Source: VMCP01 sp964415065
GTDB lineage: Bacteria > Bacteroidota > Bacteroidia > NS11-12g > UBA955
Assembly: GCA_964415065.1 (NCBI GenBank)
Contig: CAYPYX010000004.1
Span: 1-64,000 of the forward strand
Direction: 5' to 3'
Length of the DNA stretch: 64,000 nucleotides
Shown here piece after piece: positions 45,675-54,620 of this stretch (position 1 is its first letter; every line of letters begins with the position of its first letter). The position numbers and the translations under genes are program-made. Under the pieces are notes generated by a model that worked only from the letters and a program-made list of their open reading frames with translations, was not told the DNA's origin and made no database searches.

Positions 45675-46960
45675 ATATTCTGATTGTAGGCAATCGGGTA
45701 CCATGGCCAGTACGAGATGGTGGTGCTATGGCTACTTATCAATTAATGAAATCACTCAACTTTGAAGGTTGCAACGTTACTTATTTTACCTTAAATACAA
45801 AGAAACACTGGGTTTCTCAAAAGGAAATTCAAGATAATTTACCGTTTGTAAATGTTATTGCAGTGCCCCATTTGGTTACAATTTCAGCAATTGATGCACT
45901 GAAAAACTTGTTTACTAAACGCAGTTATTTCTTGTCGCGATATCACAATCCAAGAGCCAAAGTACAACTAAAGGATTTGCTTCGTCAACAGACTTTCGAT
46001 GTTGTTCTAATCGAGGGATTGTATTCTTCGGTTTTTTTGGATGTAATTCGTGAAAATTATTCGGGGAATGTGGTGTACCGAGCTCATAATTTGGAACATC
46101 AAATATGGTCGAGATTATCAGAAAGTGAATCGAACCTTTTGAAAAAAGGATATTTAAAAGTTCAAATCCAGCGTTTAAAACGGGAAGAAGTGCAATTTGT
46201 ACGTGAAGTGGACCAATGCGTAAGCATATCCCCCGAAGATCAAAAAGCCTTTATCGAAATGGATCTGGTTTCAGGAAAAACTACGGATACAGAAACATCG
46301 GAAATACTGGACAGAAACAACAAGGAATCATCGACTAATGATTCTGAAACTAACTTTTCAAACCCACGTACTCGTCGACATTTTTTATACCTCCCTGGAA
46401 TGGATCCTGGATTGGAGGAAAAATCGAAATTGCAACCCGATTCTATTTTTCATTTAGCGTCTATGGAATGGGAGGCCAATGTTTCTGGTTTAGAGTGGTT
46501 TTTGAACAAAGTTTGGCCCTTGGTATTATCCGTTCAACCTGAAATGAAAATTCATATCGGCGGAAAATCGTTGGATAAAAAAGACCGTCGTTATTTTCAA
46601 AGTGGTTTAATCAATCATGGTGAAGTTCGAGATGCAGATGAATTTATGAAACATCACGGTATTGGAATAGTGCCTTTATGGGCAGGTAGTGGACTGAGAA
46701 TGAAGTTATTGCAAGCCATGAGTTTAGGAATTCCATGTGTAACTACATCCATTGGAGCTCAAGGATTAAATGTGGAACATAACAAGGAAGTTCTAGTCGC
46801 AGATACGGCTCAAGAATTTGCAAACGCACTGTTAAAATTGAATTCCGACCGTAAATTTGCGATAGAATTGGGTAAAAATGCGTTGAAATACGTACTTCAA
46901 TACCATAATTCTGCTAAAAATACCCGTGCATTAATAGAATTCATACAAGGAAGTAAATAA
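45671..46960 (+). CDS. GT4-type glycosyltransferase with low-complexity insertion
   Basis: Cytoplasmic GT-B fold glycosyltransferase. The N-terminal domain begins MNILIVGNRVPWPVRDGGAMATYQLMKSL and contains VYRAHNLEHQIW. The nucleotide-sugar binding domain has HIGGKSLDKKDRRYFQ, GEVRDADEFMKHHGIGIVPLWAGSGLRMKLLQAM and GIPCVTTSIGAQGL, typical of GT4. Between SISPEDQKAF and HFLYLPGMDPG lie about 40 Ser/Thr/Asn/Glu-rich residues that appear inserted. It overlaps the lptF/G gene by 4 bases and precedes an MsbA-like exporter, so a role in surface polysaccharide or LPS is likely. Confidence 0.87.
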   Translation: MNILIVGNRVPWPVRDGGAMATYQLMKSLNFEGCNVTYFTLNTKKHWVSQKEIQDNLPFVNVIAVPHLVTISAIDALKNLFTKRSYFLSRYHNPRAKVQLKDLLRQQTFDVVLIEGLYSSVFLDVIRENYSGNVVYRAHNLEHQIWSRLSESESNLLKKGYLKVQIQRLKREEVQFVREVDQCVSISPEDQKAFIEMDLVSGKTTDTETSEILDRNNKESSTNDSETNFSNPRTRRHFLYLPGMDPGLEEKSKLQPDSIFHLASMEWEANVSGLEWFLNKVWPLVLSVQPEMKIHIGGKSLDKKDRRYFQSGLINHGEVRDADEFMKHHGIGIVPLWAGSGLRMKLLQAMSLGIPCVTTSIGAQGLNVEHNKEVLVADTAQEFANALLKLNSDRKFAIELGKNALKYVLQYHNSAKNTRALIEFIQGSK

Positions 46961-47013
46961 ACGGCAACCTGTTGATTTTGCTTAAACGGTTTAACATCCC
47001 CAATCACAATAAA

Positions 47014-48876
47014 ATGAATCAAACCCCGAATTCCCCAAATACAAACCAAACACAGAAATCAACAGCTCCGGTATCGAAAAATTCAAATCAAGATACAGGT
47101 AATGAGGCCGCAGCGAATACCCATTCCAGTAACATTAGAATACTGTGGAGGTATCTTAAACCCCAAAATAATTTGGTTTTTTGGGCGCTGTTGTTGGCAA
47201 CCGTGGCTCAGGTTTTTAGCTTGATTGACCCTTGGGTTGGAAGAAATATCATTGACCGTTATTTAACCAAGAAAGAGTTATTCAACGAACATGATTTTAT
47301 TTTTGGGGTATTAAAATGGCTTGGAATTGGAGTCAGCGTTGCGATGATCAGTAGAATTGCCAAGAATTTGCAGGATTATTTTGTAAATGTCGCAATTCAA
47401 AAAGCCGGGGCAAAAATATTTACCGATGGAATTAAGCATACCCTGTCGCTACCGTATTTTACTTTCGAAGACCACCGCAGTGGAGAAACTCTAAATGTTC
47501 TTCAAAAAGTGCGTACGGATTCGGAAAAATTAATCACATTGGCCATCAACTTGGTTTATATATCTTTAGTTGGAATTGTTTTTGTATTTGTAACTTCATT
47601 CACCGTTCATTGGTTAATAGCACCGGTTTTTTTAGTAGCTATGGCTGTTGTGGGAGTAAGTAGTTCATTGCTGAGCAAACAAATCAAAGTGGTACAGAAA
47701 TCCATCATGAAAGAAACGTCGGCATTGGCGGGAACTACCACAGAGAGTTTGCGCAATATTGAATTAGTTAAAAGTTTGGGATTAGTAGCACAGGAAATGG
47801 GGCGTATTTCGTCCAATACTTTGAAAATCTTGGGATTGGAATTGCAAAAAGTCAAAAAAGTTCGAACTTTGGGTTTTGTGCAAGGTACCACCGTGAATTT
47901 AATGCGGAATTTACTGCTGTTGTTTTTATCATGGATGGTGTTTACCGGACGAATTTCGCCGGGTATGTACATTCAGTTTCTATTTTATACCTTCTTTATA
48001 TTCAATCCTTTGCAAGAGTTGGGTTCGTTTATTCAAACCTACAGAGAAGCGGATGTTTCTTTAGGAAAGTTTAAAGAATTATTGGAAATGCCATCGGAGC
48101 GAATTCCAGAAAATGCTGTGGTTTTGGGGGATGTTAATTCGATTGAATTCGAAAATGTATCTTTCCAACACAAATCGGCTACAAAACCAGCCCTAAATCA
48201 AATTAGTTTCAAATTAAATTTTGGACAAACCATAGCATTTGTCGGGCCATCAGGTTCCGGTAAAAGTACCTTGGTAAAATTATTGGTTGGACTCTATTTG
48301 CCTGTAGACGGAGATGTGAAATTCAATTCTATTTCGGTGAGAAACATCAATAGAAATGATATTCGAGTGCAACTCGGATTGGTTTCACAGGAGTCACAAT
48401 TGTTTTCAGGAACCATCCGAGAAAATTTGCAATTTGTAAAGCCAGAAGCTACAGAAGCGGAATTAATAAAAGTGTTAAAACAAGCTGCTACCGATTCCTT
48501 GATGAGTCGCGCCGAAAAAGGGTTGGACACATCCATCGGAGAAGGTGGAATTAAAGTATCAGGTGGAGAGAAACAGCGCCTTTCCATCGCTCGTGCACTG
48601 CTTCGCAATCCTAATTTGTTGATTTTTGATGAGGCAACAAGTGCTTTAGATTCAATAACAGAGAAGGAAATTACGTCTACACTCAAGGAAATTTCCCAAG
48701 AAAAGAATAGAATCAACGTCATGATTGCACACCGTTTGAGTACCATTATGCACGCGGATTGTATTTATGTTTTAGAGAAAGGACGGATTGTAGAATCGGG
48801 CACCCATGAGCAACTTTGCGACAGCAAAGGACTATACTATGCAATGTGGCGCCAACAAATCGGCGAGAACGATTAA
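47014..48876 (+). CDS. ABC exporter, MsbA-like (permease fused to ATPase)
   Basis: Half-transporter of the lipid A/multidrug exporter type. About 35 Asn/Thr/Ser-rich residues at the N-terminus (MNQTPNSPNTNQTQKS and on) precede six membrane helices (residues about 60-320). The ATPase domain contains Walker A GPSGSGKST, Q-loop SQESQLFSG, signature VSGGEKQR and Walker B LLIFDEATSALD, ending with an H-loop AHRLST. The ATG at 47014 is preferred over a TTG at 46972. The gene starts 53 bases after the glycosyltransferase stop, and the two could share a transcript. Confidence 0.93.
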   Translation: MNQTPNSPNTNQTQKSTAPVSKNSNQDTGNEAAANTHSSNIRILWRYLKPQNNLVFWALLLATVAQVFSLIDPWVGRNIIDRYLTKKELFNEHDFIFGVLKWLGIGVSVAMISRIAKNLQDYFVNVAIQKAGAKIFTDGIKHTLSLPYFTFEDHRSGETLNVLQKVRTDSEKLITLAINLVYISLVGIVFVFVTSFTVHWLIAPVFLVAMAVVGVSSSLLSKQIKVVQKSIMKETSALAGTTTESLRNIELVKSLGLVAQEMGRISSNTLKILGLELQKVKKVRTLGFVQGTTVNLMRNLLLLFLSWMVFTGRISPGMYIQFLFYTFFIFNPLQELGSFIQTYREADVSLGKFKELLEMPSERIPENAVVLGDVNSIEFENVSFQHKSATKPALNQISFKLNFGQTIAFVGPSGSGKSTLVKLLVGLYLPVDGDVKFNSISVRNINRNDIRVQLGLVSQESQLFSGTIRENLQFVKPEATEAELIKVLKQAATDSLMSRAEKGLDTSIGEGGIKVSGGEKQRLSIARALLRNPNLLIFDEATSALDSITEKEITSTLKEISQEKNRINVMIAHRLSTIMHADCIYVLEKGRIVESGTHEQLCDSKGLYYAMWRQQIGEND

Positions 48877-48887
48877 GTTGGATTAAT

Positions 48888-49319
48888 TCAATCTTGGTGT
48901 TTCAATAATTTCATTTTGTGATGCGGAATTCCCGCTTCATAAAATAAATCACCTTCTTGTTCAAAGCCGTGTTTTTCGTAAAATGGCTCCGCATGAGTTT
49001 GTGCATGTAGATAAACTTTTTGGTTGGTTTCACCAATTGAATCTAAGGCTGCAATGACTAATGACGAACCCACATCTTTGCCACGAAATTCTTTCAAAAC
49101 AGCAAATCGCTCCATTTTTATACCATCGGGCGTGGTTCTGTAACGACATGTTCCACAAGGAATTCCTTGGTATTTTGCTAGAAAATGTATGCTTGAATCT
49201 TCGTGTTCATCGTATTCTTCATTGGGGTCAACGGCTTGTTCTAACACAAAAACCAAACGTCGTATTTCAAAAATATCGATCATTTGTTGACGGCTGCTTG
49301 CTTTTATAATCTCAATCAT
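48888..49319 (-). CDS. GNAT family N-acetyltransferase
   Basis: 143-residue acetyltransferase of the GNAT superfamily, ElaA/YjcF-like. Fold marks are RRLVFVLEQAVDPNEEYDEHEDSSIHFLA at the N-terminus, the beta-bulge and acetyl-CoA loop MERFAVLKEFRGKDVGSSLV (the R/Q-xxG-x-G/A site), and HAQTHAEPFYEKHGF near the C-terminus. Substrate unknown. It is convergent with the ABC exporter gene (11 bases between stops) and divergent from fbaB. Confidence 0.9.
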   Translation of the reverse strand: MIEIIKASSRQQMIDIFEIRRLVFVLEQAVDPNEEYDEHEDSSIHFLAKYQGIPCGTCRYRTTPDGIKMERFAVLKEFRGKDVGSSLVIAALDSIGETNQKVYLHAQTHAEPFYEKHGFEQEGDLFYEAGIPHHKMKLLKHQD

Positions 49320-49332
49320 CAGGAAAAATGGT

Positions 49333-49340
49333 TATTTTTG
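49333..49340 (+). promoter_or_regulatory. Putative -7 box for fbaB
   Basis: TATTTTTG (TAnnTTTG consensus) lies 31 bases before the fbaB ATG in the short divergent region, in the same TATTTTTGTCCAA context as ahead of hldD. Confidence 0.45.
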
Positions 49341-49371
49341 TCCAAAATTAACACCTTTTAAGAGTAAAAAA

Positions 49372-50430
49372 ATGGCTCAGACAAACATTGAACAACTATT
49401 AGGAAAAGATGCAGAGTATCTTTTGAATCACAACTGTAACACTATCAGCAAAGAAAACATTCATTTGCCCGGTAGCGATTTTGTGGATCGTATTTTCGCT
49501 CAAACCAATCGCAACACTCAAGTATTGCGCAGTTTACAAACCCTTTATGGAAATGGTCGTTTGGCAAACACAGGTTATTTGAGCATCCTACCAGTTGATC
49601 AAGGAATTGAACACAGCGCGGGCGCTTCTTTCGCTCCAAATCCAGCGTATTTTGATCCTGAAAATATCATCAAATTGGCTATTGAAGGTGGATGTAACGC
49701 GGTAGCTTCAACGTATGGTGTGTTAGCCATGAATTCTCGCAAATACGCACACAAAATCCCATTCATTGTAAAAATCAATCACAATGAATTCTTGACATAC
49801 CCCAATAAATTCGATCAAATTATGTTCGGATCCGTTCGCGATGCTTGGAACTTAGGTGCAGCAGCGGTAGGTGCAACCATTTATTTTGGATCGCCTGAAA
49901 GTTCACGTCAAATTATTGAAGTGGCTCAAGCGTTCGAAGAAGCACATTCATTAGGTATGGCAACCATTTTGTGGTGCTACACTCGTAACAACGGTTTCAA
50001 AGTAGATGGTGTTGATTATCATGCTTCTGCTGACTTGACCAGTCAAGCTAACCATTTGGGTGTTACCATTCAAGCGGATATCATTAAACAAAAATTACCA
50101 ACTAACAACGGTGGTTATAACGCAACTAAACACGGAAAAACATCTTCTAAAGTTTACACCGATTTAACTACAGATCACCCAATTGATTTAACCCGTTACC
50201 AAGTGGCTAACTGCTACATGGGTCGTGCAGGTTTAATCAACTCAGGAGGTGAGGCTAAAGGCCAAGGTGATATCGAAGAAGCAGTTTACACAGCGGTTGT
50301 TAACAAGCGTGCTGGTGGTTCTGGTTTGATTTTGGGAAGAAAAGCTTTCCAAAAGCCATTAAACGAAGGAATTGAATTGTTGAATTCCGTTCAAGATGTT
50401 TATTTGGATACCAAAGTAACCATCGCTTAA
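49372..50430 (+). CDS. fbaB: Class I fructose-bisphosphate aldolase (DhnA type)
   Basis: Glycolytic and gluconeogenic aldolase that splits fructose 1,6-bisphosphate through a Schiff base. It belongs to the DhnA/FbaB group. LSILPVDQGIEHSAGASFAPNP is the conserved phosphate-loop region, FIVKINHNEF holds a conserved Lys near residue 134, and GAAAVGATIYFGSPESSRQI and GLILGRKAFQKP are further family marks. Length 352 residues is typical. It is a single-gene unit with its own putative promoter and a strong terminator 15 bases downstream. High expression is likely, which fits a codon choice that looks more biased than that of its neighbours. Confidence 0.94.
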   Translation: MAQTNIEQLLGKDAEYLLNHNCNTISKENIHLPGSDFVDRIFAQTNRNTQVLRSLQTLYGNGRLANTGYLSILPVDQGIEHSAGASFAPNPAYFDPENIIKLAIEGGCNAVASTYGVLAMNSRKYAHKIPFIVKINHNEFLTYPNKFDQIMFGSVRDAWNLGAAAVGATIYFGSPESSRQIIEVAQAFEEAHSLGMATILWCYTRNNGFKVDGVDYHASADLTSQANHLGVTIQADIIKQKLPTNNGGYNATKHGKTSSKVYTDLTTDHPIDLTRYQVANCYMGRAGLINSGGEAKGQGDIEEAVYTAVVNKRAGGSGLILGRKAFQKPLNEGIELLNSVQDVYLDTKVTIA

Positions 50431-50444
50431 TAATTCGTACCTTT

Positions 50445-50484
50445 GCGATTCTGGTGGAAGCATTTCGCCAGAATCGCTTTGTTT
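50445..50484 (+). terminator. Intrinsic terminator after fbaB
   Basis: GCGATTCTGG at 50445-50454 pairs perfectly with CCAGAATCGC at 50468-50477 around a 13-base loop, followed by TTTGTTTTA. It ends the fbaB transcript before accD. Confidence 0.85.
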
Positions 50485-50522
50485 TATACTAATCCTAAAA
50501 TCACAAAAGATCTTACCGTAAC

Positions 50523-51419
50523 ATGGCTGAATCTGAATTTGATGAGTTTGATCTCGAATCCTCTGAGTCCAAATGGTACATGCGTACCCTCACCGGAATC
50601 TTGACTAAAACCAAAGATAAAAAACCAACTCCTGATGGATTGTGGGAAAAATGCAAACGTTGCAAAGAAGCACATCCTACTAAAGATTGGATCTCCAACT
50701 TGTATGTTTGTCCTTCGTGTAATTATCACGATAGAATCGGATCTGCTGAATATTTTGAAATTCTTTTCGACGATAATAAATTCACCGAAATTAATTCCAA
50801 TTTGACTTCCGGCGACCCCCTGGAATTCGTAGATTCTGCTCCCTATGTAGATCGTATACAAGTGGCACGTAAGAAAACAGGCCTAAACGATGCCGTTCGA
50901 ACCGCACACGGTAAAATCAATGGACAACCTCTAATGGTAGCCTGTATGGATTTTAATTTTATCGGGGGATCGATGGGATCAGTCGTTGGTGAAAAAATTG
51001 CTCGCGGAATCGATTACAGCATTCAACATAAAGTTCCATTTTTAATGATTTCTAAATCAGGTGGTGCACGTATGATGGAAGCAGCCTTTTCGTTAATGCA
51101 AATGGCTAAAACCAGTGCAAAATTGGCTTTACTTCACAAAGCTGGCGTACCTTATATCTCCTTGATGACCAATCCTACCACAGGTGGTGTAACTGCTTCA
51201 TTTGCCATGTTGGGAGACTTCAATATTGCGGAGCCCGAAGCATTAATTGGTTTTGCTGGTCCTCGTGTAATCCGCGAAACCATTGGTAAAGATCTTCCCA
51301 AGGGATTCCAATCCTCAGAGTTTTTAGTTGAACATGGGTTTTTGGATTTTATAGTGGATAGAAAGGAGCTGAAAGCCAAATTATCGAATTTGTTGAGTAT
51401 TATTTGGTCCAAAAAATAA
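50523..51419 (+). CDS. accD: Acetyl-CoA carboxylase carboxyltransferase subunit beta
   Basis: Beta half of the carboxyltransferase that makes malonyl-CoA for fatty acid synthesis. A four-Cys zinc ribbon (CKRC at about residues 41-44 and CPSC at 61-64) leads into the crotonase-fold domain with GKINGQPLMVACMDFNFIGGSMGSVVGEKIARGID, SGGARMMEAAFSLMQMAKT and NPTTGGVTASFAMLGD. Length 298 residues is typical. An acidic N-terminal extension (SEFDEFDLESSES) precedes the family start region. accA is not adjacent, as is common in Bacteroidota. Confidence 0.96.
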   Translation: MAESEFDEFDLESSESKWYMRTLTGILTKTKDKKPTPDGLWEKCKRCKEAHPTKDWISNLYVCPSCNYHDRIGSAEYFEILFDDNKFTEINSNLTSGDPLEFVDSAPYVDRIQVARKKTGLNDAVRTAHGKINGQPLMVACMDFNFIGGSMGSVVGEKIARGIDYSIQHKVPFLMISKSGGARMMEAAFSLMQMAKTSAKLALLHKAGVPYISLMTNPTTGGVTASFAMLGDFNIAEPEALIGFAGPRVIRETIGKDLPKGFQSSEFLVEHGFLDFIVDRKELKAKLSNLLSIIWSKK

Positions 51420-51560
51420 TTTAATAAGCCCTGTTACTAACAATAGTTTAACAATAAAAAAGGAGATTTGAAGGTCGAATGGAACGTGATTATAGTTAAT
51501 CCTATTATCAAGTCGATCAGAATTCACATCCCCCGAAAAAAATAAAAACAGCAACAAAAT

Positions 51561-51941
51561 ATGAACTTTCCAGAAAATCTGAAGTACACCAAAGATCACG
51601 AGTGGATTTTGGTTGAAGGCGACACTGCTACCATTGGTATTACTGAATTTGCACAAGGTGAATTAGGTGATATCGTTTTCGTTGACATCACAACTGAAGG
51701 TGAAACGTTGAATTCAGAAGATGTTTTCGGTTCGGTTGAAGCCGTTAAAACAGTAAGTGAATTGTACATGCCTGTTTCTGGCGAAGTGATCGAAGTGAAC
51801 AGTTCTTTGGATTCTGCTCCTGAGTCTGTAAACAGCGATCCTTACGGAGATGGTTGGATGATCAAAGTTAAAATTAGCGACGCTTCTCAAGTGGATGGCT
51901 TGTTAACTGCAGATCAGTACAAAGAACTTATTGGTGCCTAA
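51561..51941 (+). CDS. gcvH: Glycine cleavage system H protein
   Basis: Lipoyl carrier protein that shuttles the aminomethyl group between the P, T and L proteins of glycine cleavage. The lipoylation site is the Lys in FGSVEAVKTVSELYMP near residue 63. The N-terminus (NLKYTKDHEWILVEGDTATIGITEFAQGELGDIVFVD) and the end (DGLLTADQYKELIGA) match the family. Length 126 residues. A copy of the ATCCCCCGAAAA element lies 26 bases ahead of the start. The VanZ-like gene follows 7 bases after the stop. Confidence 0.96.
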   Translation: MNFPENLKYTKDHEWILVEGDTATIGITEFAQGELGDIVFVDITTEGETLNSEDVFGSVEAVKTVSELYMPVSGEVIEVNSSLDSAPESVNSDPYGDGWMIKVKISDASQVDGLLTADQYKELIGA

Positions 51942-51948
51942 TTGCAAT

Positions 51949-52362
51949 ATGCAAAAAGGAATTTTTAAGAAATTAAACAAACGTCAAATCCCCGCAATTC
52001 TGTGGGGATTTTTGATTTTTTACCTTACTCTCAAACCCAAAAAAGCGTCGGATCATGAGTTCCCTATGTGGCTTATGACCATTAAACCCGATAAAATTGC
52101 ACATTTTATTTTTTGGGGACTTTGGTACTGGATATATGATTTTTCATTGCGATACCGTAACCCGCAGTATCAAGTAAGTGTGCAAGTGCCTTTCTTTAGA
52201 CGTTCCGAATTTTACACGGCAGTGATGATGATTCTCTGCGGCGCATTGGTCGAATTTTTACAATGGTACACCGATTGGGGTAGAAGTGTTGAGGCAATGG
52301 ATTTTATAGCTGACACTTTGGGTGTATTATTGGTGTTTTGGTTATCGAATCGTAAAAATTAA
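51949..52362 (+). CDS. VanZ-like family membrane protein
   Basis: 137-residue membrane protein of the VanZ-like family. Four hydrophobic segments are visible: IPAILWGFLIFYLTL, IAHFIFWGLWYWIYDF, AVMMILCGALVEFLQW and ADTLGVLLVFWLS. The motif PDKIAHFIFW together with the terminal DFIADTLGV segment is characteristic. The ATG at 51949 is preferred; a TTG at 51931 lies inside gcvH. It follows gcvH by 7 bases, a pairing common in this phylum. Function is uncertain; glycopeptide resistance should not be inferred. Confidence 0.88.
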   Translation: MQKGIFKKLNKRQIPAILWGFLIFYLTLKPKKASDHEFPMWLMTIKPDKIAHFIFWGLWYWIYDFSLRYRNPQYQVSVQVPFFRRSEFYTAVMMILCGALVEFLQWYTDWGRSVEAMDFIADTLGVLLVFWLSNRKN

Positions 52363-52365
52363 AGA

Positions 52366-53450
52366 ATGAAGTTATTAATAAGAATGGGTGCGGTGATCTT
52401 CTTTATTTCATCGCTGAACGTGAGTGCGAGTAGTTGGNNNNNNNNNNNNNNNNNNNNNNNNNNNNNNNNNNNNNNNNNNNNNNNNNNNNNNNNNNNNNNN
52501 NNNNNNNNNNNNNNNNNNNNNNNNNNNNNNNNNNNNNAATGGGTGCGGTGATCTTCTTTATTTCATCGCTGAACGTGAGTGCGAGTAGTTGGGTTGTTGA
52601 TCCTGTTGAAAAAATAAACCAGCGAGAAGCATCAATTGAATATTGCATCAGTGCATTTAAAACACGGTTCAATGGAACAAGCAACGCGCCAAGGCAATCT
52701 CCTCCAGATTCCTTGTTGAGTTTCAATCCAGCCTGGGATACGCTTTTCAAAAAGAAGGGTGTTAATGGCTGTTTTGTTTTGATGGATAAACGACGCGGTG
52801 TGATGATGACCAATGATTGGTTCGCAGCACAAACGCAGAAAACACCCGCATCTACTTTTAAAATATTAAATTCATTAATTTCGTTAGAAGAAAATGTCAT
52901 CCCCGACGAAAATTACACCTTAAAGTGGGATGGTGTAGAACGCCAATTTCCGAATTGGAATCGGGATCATGATTTACGTTCTGCTTACAAATATTCGGTG
53001 GTTTGGTATTATCAAGAGATGGCCAGAAGAGTGGGAGTGGATACCATGAAATATTGGTTGGATAAAGTGTCGTATGGTAATGCGGATACAACCGGCGGTG
53101 AAGATCAATTTTGGTTGACAGGCAATCTGAGAATCAGTCCCATTGAACAAATACAGTTTCTACAGAAATTGGAAACCGGTCAACTGCCATTCTCCAAACA
53201 TACGTTAAATACAGTAAAAAACATTATGATTCAAGACAGCAGCAGTAAGTACATTGTTCGTTGGAAAACAGGCTGGGGTAATCAAGATGGTGAAGACATT
53301 GGTTGGATCGTTGGATACATGGAAGTTGGAGGGGATGTATATTATTTTGCCAATTTAATTCGTGCTCAAGTGGGTAAAACCATTTCTCAAGAAGATTTTT
53401 TAGATGCTAGAATGGAAATTCTACAAACGATTTTACAGGAGTATAAATAA
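52366..53450 (+). CDS. Class D (OXA-type) beta-lactamase, split by artefactual gap
   Basis: Periplasmic serine beta-lactamase of class D. All motifs are present: STFK (active-site Ser, carbamylated Lys) in TPASTFKILNS, SVV in YKYSVVWYY, YGN in VSYGNADTTGG, KTG in RWKTGWG, and GWIVGYME. The signal peptide is MKLLIRMGAVIFFISSLNVSASS from ATG 52366. The scaffold gap 52438-52537 is flanked by identical 55-base segments (52383-52437 and 52538-52592). Removing 155 bases restores one continuous frame of about 310 residues. It starts 3 bases after the VanZ-like gene. An intrinsic environmental enzyme is more likely than a recently acquired one, as no mobile element is near. Confidence 0.92.
52438..52537. 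other. Artefactual scaffold gap in the beta-lactamase gene
   Basis: 100 N between two identical 55-base contig ends. Merging the ends restores the reading frame from the signal peptide into the enzyme, so no real sequence appears to be missing. Confidence 0.93.
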
Positions 53451-53588
53451 TGGTGATTTGAATTTTTTGCAAAACTTAATCATTTACAAGGTTTTATGAA
53501 ACGGAATATAAGAATTGTGTAATAGAATAATTGATACGAGATTTTTATTCTTTGATGACTTTGAGGAATTTGAAAATTGATTTAAAAG

Positions 53589-53615
53589 AAAAACGCTCCC
53601 AGTGGGAGCGTTTTT
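53589..53615. terminator. Bidirectional intrinsic terminator
   Basis: AAAAACGCTCCC-AGT-GGGAGCGTTTTT is a perfect stem with A- and T-tracts on both sides. It lies between the beta-lactamase gene and the minus-strand tRNA-Cys and can end transcription from both sides. Confidence 0.95.
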
Positions 53616-53623
53616 CTTTTGGA

Positions 53624-53697
53624 TGGAGGTCGGAACCGGATTCGAACCGGTGTAGAGGGTTTTGCAGACCCGTGCCTAGCCTCTCGGCCATCCGACC
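53624..53697 (-). tRNA. tRNA-Cys (anticodon GCA)
   Basis: On the minus strand GGTCGGA (53691-53697) pairs with TCCGACC (53628-53634) as the acceptor stem. The anticodon arm reads GGGTCTGCAAAACCC with anticodon GCA, and the T arm is CCGGTTCGAATCCGG. The discriminator base is U and CCA is encoded (53624-53626). Body length is 71, as is usual for tRNA-Cys in this phylum. Confidence 0.97.
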
Positions 53698-53778
53698 TTA
53701 TTTTTAAGGAATGCAAAAATAGCTAAAATGTTCGATTTTGCAAAATCAATTTTTGAAGTTTATAGTAAAATAAACCCT

Positions 53779-54459
53779 TTACATCGAAACAATCTCTCCG
53801 TCTGCCATGTGAATTACACGATCCGTGCGATCTGCAAAATCTTGATCGTGTGTAACAATCAATAAACTCGTACCAAAACTTTGCGACAATTCTTTGAAAA
53901 TGCCAAATACCATATCCGCATTTTTACTGTCCAAATTGCCTGTTGGCTCATCACCCATAATGATATCAGGATTATTAATCAATGCCCTAGCAATGGCTAC
54001 CCGCTGTTTTTGTCCCCCGGAAACTTGTGTGGCCATCTTTTTTGCTTGTTCAGCAATATCCAACATCCGAAGCTTTTCCATAGCGTCGTGCTCGATTTCT
54101 TCTTTGGATTTTCTTCCCAATTTTAAAGCAGGCATCATAACATTTTCCAATACTGAAAATTCAGGTAGTAAATAGTGAAACTGAAAAACAAATCCAATGT
54201 GTTCATTGCGAACAACAGCTAATTCATTGGCCGATAATCCATTGATTTTATTTCCCTTGAGATAAATTTCACCTTCATAGTCGGTATCCATCGTGCTCAA
54301 TATATACAATAAAGTACTTTTCCCACAGCCGGATTTACCCATAATAGAGACGAATTCACCCGCTTGCATGTCAAAACTTACCCCCTTCAGAATCTGAATG
54401 GTTTCTGGATCATGGAAGTATTTCTTGATATTTCGTATACTCAAAATCGGTGGTTTCAT
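53779..54459 (-). CDS. ABC transporter ATPase, LolD/MacB type
   Basis: ATP-binding subunit that powers a mechanotransmission-type exporter. Walker A GKSGCGKST near residue 41, the Q-loop region GFVFQFHYLLPEFSVLENVMMPAL, signature VSGGQKQR and Walker B IIMGDEPTGNLDSKNAD mark the LolD/MacB/FtsE group. Length 226 residues. The permease and membrane fusion lipoprotein of the same putative system lie upstream on the same strand (start 161 bases after the permease stop). The three resemble a MacAB-like exporter with a separate ATPase. Confidence 0.93.
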   Translation of the reverse strand: MKPPILSIRNIKKYFHDPETIQILKGVSFDMQAGEFVSIMGKSGCGKSTLLYILSTMDTDYEGEIYLKGNKINGLSANELAVVRNEHIGFVFQFHYLLPEFSVLENVMMPALKLGRKSKEEIEHDAMEKLRMLDIAEQAKKMATQVSGGQKQRVAIARALINNPDIIMGDEPTGNLDSKNADMVFGIFKELSQSFGTSLLIVTHDQDFADRTDRVIHMADGEIVSM

Positions 54460-54535
54460 AACCGTTCGTTGTTGTTTATTTAATTTGTAATCACTGTTAA
54501 TCTGTACTCACTCTTTTCTACTATGTACTTTCTCA

Positions 54536-54603
54536 TTTTTGGGGGATGTTTTGAATGACTGGTCAAAGTTGTTTCAAAGCAGAACGAATATCCCCCGAAA
54601 AAA
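54536..54603. repeat. Inverted pair of the GGGGGAT element between exporter genes
   Basis: TTTTTGGGGGATG at 54536-54548 and ATATCCCCCGAAAAAA at 54589-54604 form inverted arms separated by about 40 bases. They lie in the 161-base intergenic region between the permease and ATPase genes. The arms could pair in RNA (TTTTTsGGGGGAT with ATCCCCCGAAAAA). Confidence 0.8.
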
Positions 54604-54620
54604 TTAAAATCGTTTATAAA

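Noticed and set aside
50438..50445. TACCTTTG as a promoter -7 box for accD
   Set aside because: Transcription would start inside the fbaB terminator stem and then run through it; overlap with the hairpin makes this unlikely.
51949..52362. VanZ-like gene as glycopeptide resistance
   Set aside because: VanZ-like family proteins are widespread and no vanHAX genes are present; the name reflects fold similarity only.
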